Shown: piece by piece, positions 1 through 4,492 of the stretch
How positions within the stretch are numbered: the stretch's first letter is position 1
Layout: every line of letters begins with the position of its first letter
The notes under the pieces: generated by a model
The model's input: the letters and a program-made list of their open reading frames with translations, nothing else
What the model was told of the DNA's origin: nothing
Database searches by the model: none
Made by a program: the position numbers and the translations under genes
DNA from: an archaeon RBG_16_50_20
Lineage (GTDB): Archaea > Thermoproteota > Bathyarchaeia > 40CM-2-53-6
Assembly: GCA_001768965.1 (NCBI GenBank)
Contig: MEMY01000012.1
Coordinates: 1 to 5,781 of the forward strand
Length of the DNA stretch: 5,781 nt
Direction: 5' to 3'

Positions 1-551
1 GCATACTCATGTGCATCATTGTAGGTCCATCCCATGTTGTTGTAGAGGCTGGGTAGCCATCTTCTGGCTCGGGGGTCAAGGGATTCACTCGCGATCTCTG
101 CTGCCTTTAGATTCCATTCATGCTGACGTTCCGGGACTTCGATGATCGCCATCATGTGGGCTACGTCGACGGCGTAGAAGTCATGATGTGACGACTTTGC
201 GATCTCCCAGGCCTTTAGAAATAGTGGACGTGATTCTGGAGCTCTTCCTGAAGAGTTGAACACTCTCCCTCTTTCGAGTAGGTATCGAATTTTGGGAACG
301 GTCAAGTCACTGGTGATAAGGCTCTCGGCCTCATCCAAAGTGCGATGTGCATCGTCGAATTTCCTTTGCAATCCTTGGGTGCGAGCAATTTGGGTTAGCA
401 ATTGAATGTGATAGTCGTTATTCCCTGACGTTTTCGCGTTGGGAAGTAGCTCTCGGAATTTCTTCTCCGTTTCCTCAGGTTTGTCGTAGTCCCATAGGCT
501 ATCGAACTCAGGCAGATTCTCAGGCATCTTCTTCTCATCCTCAGCTTTCAT
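1..551 (-). CDS. Tetratricopeptide-repeat protein, C-terminus beyond the left edge
   Basis: An open frame of 183 complete codons reads from an ATG at 551 down to the window edge with no stop, so the C-terminal part is missing. The product starts MKAEDEKKMPENLPEF and looks soluble: I see no signal peptide or membrane segment. An N-terminal part carries a WDYDKPEETEKKFRELLP segment (residues about 20-37). It is followed by helical pairs typical of TPR units: about 46-80 (LLTQIARTQG then FDDAHRTLDEAE), about 87-120 (YLLERGRVFNSSGRAPE then FLKAWEIAKSS), and a clear TPR start near 168-183 (LYNNMGWTYNDAHEYA). TPR arrays are protein-protein interaction scaffolds; the partner is not evident. The ATG lies 6 bases past the stop of the VOC gene, with no obvious Shine-Dalgarno, so it is probably translated from the same mRNA. 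An ATG 5 bases earlier (556) meets TGA after two codons and is rejected. The TPR call is fairly sure; the biological role is unknown. Confidence 0.8.
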   Translation of the reverse strand, partial: MKAEDEKKMPENLPEFDSLWDYDKPEETEKKFRELLPNAKTSGNNDYHIQLLTQIARTQGLQRKFDDAHRTLDEAESLITSDLTVPKIRYLLERGRVFNSSGRAPESRPLFLKAWEIAKSSHHDFYAVDVAHMMAIIEVPERQHEWNLKAAEIASESLDPRARRWLPSLYNNMGWTYNDAHEY

Positions 552-557
552 TGCATT

Positions 558-950
558 TTAGCTTGGGCGTTTTCCTCGGCCTATGAGCTCGATCCAAATT
601 CCATCGGGGTCTTTGACGAAGGCGAATCTGTACTTGCCCTGTGCGAATGGTGCGATTCCTTTCTTTGCGCCCTTCTTCAGCAACTGAGCATATCTCTTGT
701 CGACATCCTTCACCCAGAAGGCTAGATGATCCATTTCGCTGCCGGTCTTGAACTTCTCGTAGTACTTGGTGCCGGGTGGATAGTAGTTCAATTCCAGTCT
801 TTGCGAAGAGTTGGGGCTCTTGAGTTCCACCCAGACTCCACCATGCCACATTTTGCCTTCGAGATGCGCTTTCATACCCATGACTTTCGTGTAGAAGCGT
901 AATGATCTCTGAAGGTTGCGAACTCTCACACCCGTATAGCGAAAATACAT
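558..950 (-). CDS. Glyoxalase/VOC-superfamily protein (lactoylglutathione lyase-like)
   Basis: This is a 130-residue single-unit vicinal-oxygen-chelate protein, close to the usual length for glyoxalase I-type members. It begins MYFRYTGVRVRNL, continues with SLRFYTKVMGMK, and ends with the family signature DPDGIWIELIGR. By eye it aligns with E. coli GloA (established metal ligands His5, Glu56, His74, Glu122). Three ligands have equivalents: Glu in QRLELNYY (residue 53 from this start), His in MDHLAFWV (75) and Glu in IWIELI (121). The first His is replaced by Tyr (residue 5, in FRYTG). It could be a metal-dependent lyase, isomerase or dioxygenase-like enzyme, or a binding protein; the substrate cannot be told. 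An upstream in-frame ATG at 968 would add six residues. I prefer 950 because it puts the first beta strand at the usual distance from the start, and because a TATA-like box near 979-987 would place transcription initiation downstream of 968. It is the first gene of a minus-strand pair with the TPR gene. Confidence 0.88.
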   Translation of the reverse strand: MYFRYTGVRVRNLQRSLRFYTKVMGMKAHLEGKMWHGGVWVELKSPNSSQRLELNYYPPGTKYYEKFKTGSEMDHLAFWVKDVDKRYAQLLKKGAKKGIAPFAQGKYRFAFVKDPDGIWIELIGRGKRPS

Positions 951-978
951 CTGTTCTCGGAACTGCATAGTCCGATTT

Positions 979-987
979 CTTATTTAG
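979..987 (-). promoter_or_regulatory. TATA-like box for the VOC-TPR gene pair
   Basis: On the minus strand the sequence reads CTAAATAAG, the only clearly A/T-rich stretch in the gap between the divergent genes. Archaeal TATA boxes are centred about 26 bases before the transcription start. That places the start near 957, just ahead of the ATG at 950 and inside the longer reading from 968. The mRNA would be almost leaderless, which fits the lack of a Shine-Dalgarno. On the plus strand the same bases (CTTATTTAG) might also serve the divergent SCP2-like gene, with a leader of about 55 bases. No convincing BRE is visible. Confidence 0.3.
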
Positions 988-1052
988 ATGGCATGGTGAA
1001 GAACGTTCTCCCAAGTAGCTAACAGTTGGCGAGCGGATTTGGAGTTTGGCTC

Positions 1053-1058
1053 GGAGGT
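1053..1058 (+). promoter_or_regulatory. Strong Shine-Dalgarno that sets the start of the SCP2-like gene
   Basis: GGAGGT lies four bases before the ATG at 1063 and is a full match to the anti-Shine-Dalgarno end of prokaryotic 16S rRNA. The upstream in-frame TTG at 1039 has no comparable site, so this element decides the start codon. Confidence 0.7.
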
Positions 1059-1062
1059 CTAC

Positions 1063-1521
1063 ATGCAGGAACTGATGCAACGCGTCAACTCGGATCCTGT
1101 CTTTCGCGATCTGAGGAAAACCGGCAGAGACGCCACGTACACGCTTCACTTGGAGAGAGAGCCCGAGAATGGCGTTGAGGCGGACTTGAGGGTTGGGTTT
1201 GCAGTAGTTGACGGGAAGATAAGCGAAGTCTGGACTGGTGAGGATCGAGCGACTCAGTTTACTGATCTGATTTTCTCAGGGAAGTACGGTGTTTGGGTGG
1301 ACATGCTGCGGGACAGGCTCAGGTTTACTGATGCATTGCTCGCTCGAAAGTTAACTCTGCGAGGGGAAACTGACGAAATCTATGGTCCCACTGTTTGGAT
1401 GTCTCCCGGGCCATTGTTCGGCATGAGTTTGACGGCCGCAACGGAACGCATCGTCGAGATAGCTCGAAGTATCCCAACAGAATTCCATGGGAACTACGCT
1501 TCACAGTCAGCTAGACATTAG
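1063..1521 (+). CDS. SCP2-like (sterol-carrier fold) small protein
   Basis: This is a 152-residue soluble protein without signal peptide or membrane helix. The middle resembles the SCP2 fold: a strand pair near YTLHLER (26-32) and ADLRVGFAVVDGKISEVW (40-57), a helix-forming TQFTDLIFSGKYGVWVDMLRD (64-84), then the typical end TDALLARKLTLRGE (89-102), where SCP2 proteins have a helix and a last strand ending in K-h-x-h-x-G. The C-terminus (110-152) continues with a helix (LTAATERIVEIARSI) and a polar tail. SCP2-fold proteins bind hydrophobic ligands such as fatty acyl chains in a tunnel; the natural ligand here is unknown. The start is the ATG following GGAGGT; an upstream TTG at 1039 would add eight residues without a ribosome binding site. 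It is transcribed away from the VOC gene and lies 194 bases before alaS on the same strand. The family assignment rests on pattern recognition and is moderate. Confidence 0.65.
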   Translation: MQELMQRVNSDPVFRDLRKTGRDATYTLHLEREPENGVEADLRVGFAVVDGKISEVWTGEDRATQFTDLIFSGKYGVWVDMLRDRLRFTDALLARKLTLRGETDEIYGPTVWMSPGPLFGMSLTAATERIVEIARSIPTEFHGNYASQSARH

Positions 1522-1545
1522 TTTGCGGACTATGGTAGGTTCAGG

Positions 1546-1558
1546 AATAATCTATATC
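1546..1558 (+). promoter_or_regulatory. Candidate archaeal promoter for the alaS-leuS operon
   Basis: AATAATCTATATC contains a TATA-like core (CTATAT, 1552-1557) preceded by purine/A-rich bases that could act as a BRE (GGAATAA, 1544-1550). With the usual spacing, transcription would start near 1580. That is about 135 bases before the alaS ATG and about 18 bases before a short Ala/Leu-rich ORF. A weaker A/T patch at 1659-1663 could give a short-leader transcript instead. No operator repeat is evident. Confidence 0.35.
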
Positions 1559-1597
1559 AGGAACTTCAAGCCACTAATAGTGAAGAGTTGGGCCGTC

Positions 1598-1645
1598 ATG
1601 GCTGCTTATCTTTTGCTTCTGGCCCTTGCGCTCGCACCTCGCTGA
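1598..1645 (+). other. Candidate leader-peptide ORF rich in Ala and Leu codons
   Basis: A 15-codon ORF (ATG to TGA) encodes MAAYLLLLALALAPR. Five codons are Ala (GCT, GCT, GCC, GCG, GCA) and six are Leu (CTT, TTG, CTT, CTG, CTT, CTC), directly upstream of genes for alanyl- and leucyl-tRNA synthetases. Its ATG lies about 18 bases after the predicted transcription start, and its TGA falls in the loop of a hairpin at 1630-1658. No good Shine-Dalgarno precedes it (only GGG at 1590-1592). The same frame extends upstream to an ATG at 1532, giving 37 codons that include IIYIRNFKPLIVK ahead of the hydrophobic end. That longer form would look like a single-pass membrane microprotein beginning 10 bases after the SCP2-like gene. 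Translation is unproven and the ORF may be fortuitous. Confidence 0.25.
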
Positions 1646-1658
1646 CAGAGGAGCGGGC
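1630..1658 (+). promoter_or_regulatory. Hairpin in the alaS leader
   Basis: GCTCGC (1630-1635) pairs with GCGGGC (1653-1658), including one G-U. CCTC (1637-1640) pairs with GAGG (1648-1651). The two helices are separated by a single A-A mismatch and closed by a 7-base loop that contains the TGA of the short Ala/Leu-rich ORF. This gives ten base pairs, the strongest fold I found in the gap. No U-tract follows directly, so it does not look like a bacterial intrinsic terminator. It could be a leader regulatory element or a 3' end structure of the SCP2-like transcript. Confidence 0.4.
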
Positions 1659-1683
1659 AAATAGCTTTCTAGTCAGTTTGCTT
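1655..1683 (+). promoter_or_regulatory. Alternative downstream hairpin, exclusive with 1630-1658
   Basis: GGGCAAAT (1655-1662) can pair with GTTTGCTT (1676-1683): five Watson-Crick pairs flanked by three G-U pairs, with a 13-base loop. It uses GGGC (1655-1658), which is also the 3' arm of the 1630-1658 hairpin, so only one of the two can form at a time. It is weaker than the first hairpin and may have no role. Confidence 0.25.
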
Positions 1684-1701
1684 CGTTCTGCTCTGTTGGC
1701 T

Positions 1702-1708
1702 GGGGGAG
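1702..1708 (+). promoter_or_regulatory. Ribosome binding site of alaS
   Basis: GGGGGAG lies seven bases before the ATG at 1716, a normal Shine-Dalgarno position. It confirms this ATG as the start: in the same frame there is no other start codon back to a TAG at 1662. Confidence 0.6.
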
Positions 1709-1715
1709 TTGGTCA

Positions 1716-4487
1716 ATGGAAAATGAGATTAGTGAAAAAGAATTCGCCGTTCCGTTCTTCAAAGAGAACGGGTTCACGCGCAAGCAGTGCGAGTGCTGCA
1801 AAGCCTATTTCTGGACTCAGCGACCTGACGAGAAATATTGCGGCGACAGTCCCTGCGTCCAATATTCATTCATTGGGAAGCCTCCAGCGAAACGTCCGTA
1901 TTCTGTTCACGACATGCGCGAGTTGTTCCTCTCATTCTTCGAAAAGAATGGGCACACTAGAATCAAGCCCTATCCGGTTGTAGCACGCTGGCGGGACGAC
2001 GTGTTCTTGGTTGGAGCGTCAATCTACGATTTCCAACCCTACGTCACCGAGGGCCAGATTCCTCCCCCCGCAAACCCGCTAGTCATCAGCCAGCCTTCTA
2101 TCCGCTTCACGGACATCGACAATGTCGGTCCAACGCTGGGTCGGCATGATCTGATTTTTGAGATGGGTGGTGCTCACGCTTTCAATTATCCTGGCAAGGA
2201 AATTTACTGGATGGATCAGACGATTAGGTATCATCATCAATTGGCGACTGAAGAATTCGGCCTGAAGTCCGAATCACTATCCTACAAGGAACATTTCTGG
2301 TCTGGAGGCGGAAACGCGGGACCCGATGTCGAATGCCTATGCGATGGCTTGGAAATTTCGACCCTAGTGTTCATGCAGTATAAGGTTCAGGGCGAGGAGC
2401 TTGTCAAGCTGCCAATCCGAACCGTGGATACGGGTTACGGGATTGAGCGATGGGCATGGCTGAGTCAGGGTAAACCCAGTGCGTTTCAAGTCATCTATGG
2501 ATCAGTGCTCGACAAGATTTTCGACATGGCGTCTGTGAAGTTCGACGAGAAACTGGTCGCCAAAGTAGTCCCCGTTTCAAGCTACATGAACACCGAACGA
2601 GGCGAGAGTCGCATCGACGCTCGAAAGAAGATGGCGGATGCTCTGGGTATGGATTGGAGAGAGCTCGACAAGGTTCTCGTACCAGTCGAGAACGCGATGG
2701 CCGTGGCGGATCATACGAAGACAATCGCATTCCTACTCTCAGAATGCGTGGTTCCTTCAAACGTTGAAGAAGGATACTTGGCACGATTATTGATCCGTCG
2801 AACCTACAGGATGCTCCGCCAGCTGGGCATCGAAGAGAGGATTCTGGACATTCTTGATCTGCAGGTCAACTACTGGGGCGGTGACTTCCCGCAACTGAAG
2901 GATATGCGGCGGGAGATAGCGGAGGCGATCAAGTCCGAGGAATCTAAGTATCGCAGAACCATCGAACGTGGCTCGGACTTAGTCAGGAAGATATCTAGTG
3001 ATTTGAAGGCGAAAGGGCAGAAGGAGATTCCGTCCAACACGTTAGTGGAGCTTTACGACTCGCACGGAATAGTTCCCGATATTGTTCGGGAAATCGCGGA
3101 GCCAATGGGTGTTCAGGTGAATGAGCCCGGCAACTTCTTCGGCATGGTAGCCCAGAAGCATCTCTCAGGTAAACGCGCTTCCGACGAGGAGGGAGAGACG
3201 GAAGTTGCCGTTTCGTTGAAGGATAAGGTCGCCGAACTACCCGAAACCGTCCCACTCTACTACAAGGACCCATTCCAGAAGCAGTTCCAAGGAAAAGCGC
3301 TCGCTGTAATCGATCGCAAATTCGTTGTGCTGGACCAGACCTGCTTCTATCCTGAAGGGGGTGGTCAGCCAGGGGACATTGGCGTACTCCAGACTTCCGC
3401 TGGACCTGTTAAGGTGGTTGATACCCAGAAAGCGGGCAGAGTGATCCTTCACCAAATCGACGGAAAGCCGCCGCGCGTGGGCGATATTGTGCAAGGGTCA
3501 ATCGAGTGGGATCGACGTGTGAGTCTAATGCGCCATCACACTGGAACCCATCTGGTCTTGGGTGCTGCGAGGAGGGTGCTGGGAAAGCACGCTTGGCAGG
3601 CTGGAGCACAGAAGGGTGTTGAGTCGAGTCGAATTGACATTTCCCACTACGAGAGGATCACCGATGAGCAGGTTCGGGAAATAGAACGACTAGCAACCGA
3701 GACTGCTCTTCAGGATATTCCAGTGGAATCCATGTGGCTGCCTCGAGAGAAGGCGGAGCAGGCGTACGGCTACATTCTCTATCAGGGCGGTGTCGTCCCA
3801 GGCCGGGAGCTGCGCGTAATCAAGATTGGTGACTGGGATGTGGAGGCGTGTGGTGGGACGCATTGCACTAGAACCGGCCAGATTGGCGCGATCAAGATCC
3901 TTCACACCGAGCGCATTCAGGATGGTGTGGAGCGAATAATCTTCGCTGCGGGAACACAGGCGCTGCGAGCCTTCCAAGAACAGGAGAGGGTACTGAAGGG
4001 TATTTCCAGCGCAGTCGAAGCGCCAGTCGAAAAAGTTGACCAATACGTGCAGACGCTGATCGAAGATAGAGCGAAGCTAACAAAGCGGCTTGAAGAGTTG
4101 GGAATACAATGGGCGGGACAGGAAGCTGAACGACTCTTGCGCTCGTCGAAGAAAGTTGGTACTGTAAAACTATGCCAAGGCAAATACACTAGCGGTGAAG
4201 AGAACGAGATCGTTTCATTGAACAACAAGATAGTGGAAGAGGATCCCAACGCAGTCACTGTGCTATTGCTCGTCAAGGATTCAGCGCGGGTCTTCGTCGG
4301 GGCAGGAAAGCAAGCGATCAGTCACGGAGTTCATGCCGGTAAATTGGCCGGGAAACTCGCGGCGATTGTTGGAGGCGGCGGTGGTGGCAAGGATTACTTC
4401 GGCCAAGGCGGCGGGACCAACACCAAGGCAGCTGATCAGATCATCAAGAACTCAGAGTCCGTGTTGAAGTCAATGTTAACTAAGTGA
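1716..4487 (+). CDS. alaS: Alanyl-tRNA synthetase, archaeal type
   Basis: A complete 923-residue class II synthetase that charges tRNA-Ala in the cytoplasm. Its length and layout are those of archaeal AlaRS. The N-terminal extension (1-60) carries a likely zinc-binding set, Cys25 and Cys28 (CxxC) with Cys42 and Cys47. The catalytic core follows, with motif 2 near 126-156 (QPSIRFTDIDNVG, FEMGGAHAFNYP) and motif 3 GYGIERW (240-246). The tRNA-recognition region contains ADHTKTIAFLL (331-341) and GYLARLLIRRTYR (353-365). The editing domain, which clears mischarged Ser/Gly, has FYPEGGGQPGD (544-554) and zinc ligands HHTGTH (His608, His612) and CGGTHC (Cys712, His716). A coiled-coil-like stretch (about 750-800) leads to the C-terminal C-Ala domain with its glycine-rich GGGGGGKDYFGQGGG (886-900). 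Catalytic and editing landmarks appear intact. It is followed after 5 bases by leuS. Regulation may involve the 136-base leader described separately. Confidence 0.98.
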   Translation: MENEISEKEFAVPFFKENGFTRKQCECCKAYFWTQRPDEKYCGDSPCVQYSFIGKPPAKRPYSVHDMRELFLSFFEKNGHTRIKPYPVVARWRDDVFLVGASIYDFQPYVTEGQIPPPANPLVISQPSIRFTDIDNVGPTLGRHDLIFEMGGAHAFNYPGKEIYWMDQTIRYHHQLATEEFGLKSESLSYKEHFWSGGGNAGPDVECLCDGLEISTLVFMQYKVQGEELVKLPIRTVDTGYGIERWAWLSQGKPSAFQVIYGSVLDKIFDMASVKFDEKLVAKVVPVSSYMNTERGESRIDARKKMADALGMDWRELDKVLVPVENAMAVADHTKTIAFLLSECVVPSNVEEGYLARLLIRRTYRMLRQLGIEERILDILDLQVNYWGGDFPQLKDMRREIAEAIKSEESKYRRTIERGSDLVRKISSDLKAKGQKEIPSNTLVELYDSHGIVPDIVREIAEPMGVQVNEPGNFFGMVAQKHLSGKRASDEEGETEVAVSLKDKVAELPETVPLYYKDPFQKQFQGKALAVIDRKFVVLDQTCFYPEGGGQPGDIGVLQTSAGPVKVVDTQKAGRVILHQIDGKPPRVGDIVQGSIEWDRRVSLMRHHTGTHLVLGAARRVLGKHAWQAGAQKGVESSRIDISHYERITDEQVREIERLATETALQDIPVESMWLPREKAEQAYGYILYQGGVVPGRELRVIKIGDWDVEACGGTHCTRTGQIGAIKILHTERIQDGVERIIFAAGTQALRAFQEQERVLKGISSAVEAPVEKVDQYVQTLIEDRAKLTKRLEELGIQWAGQEAERLLRSSKKVGTVKLCQGKYTSGEENEIVSLNNKIVEEDPNAVTVLLLVKDSARVFVGAGKQAISHGVHAGKLAGKLAAIVGGGGGGKDYFGQGGGTNTKAADQIIKNSESVLKSMLTK

Positions 4488-4489
4488 TC
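4484..4489 (+). promoter_or_regulatory. Ribosome binding site of leuS overlapping the alaS stop
   Basis: GTGATC spans the alaS TGA (4485-4487) and lies three bases before the leuS ATG. It matches the GGTGATC part of the archaeal anti-Shine-Dalgarno complement. The overlap suggests that ribosomes ending alaS feed leuS initiation, that is, translational coupling. Confidence 0.5.
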
Positions 4490-4492
4490 ACG

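Noticed and set aside
347..586. Plus-strand open frame of 79 codons
   Set aside because: It lies antisense to the TPR gene, has no recognisable domain and is explained by the codon bias of the opposite strand.
1039..1062. TTG start giving an eight-residue longer SCP2-like protein
   Set aside because: No ribosome binding site precedes it, while the ATG at 1063 has a full GGAGGT at the right distance.
541..1149. Minus-strand open frame of 202 codons across the VOC gene and the SCP2-like gene start
   Set aside because: It is a frame-shifted shadow of the VOC gene: its peptide has no family pattern, while the VOC and TPR frames under it are clearly coding.
1659..1690. Intrinsic terminator after the SCP2-like gene
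   Set aside because: The hairpin at 1630-1658 is followed by AAATAGCTTTCTAG rather than a U-tract, so termination cannot be claimed from sequence alone.
1522..1715. A tRNA gene or a T-box riboswitch before alaS
   Set aside because: I see no cloverleaf, no TTCGA-type T-loop with acceptor pairing, and no T-box consensus; T-boxes are bacterial in any case.
1588..1983. Plus-strand frame of 131 codons running through the alaS leader into alaS
   Set aside because: It starts at TTG, is low-complexity Ser/Arg-rich, and its second half is out of frame with the unmistakable AlaRS N-terminus.
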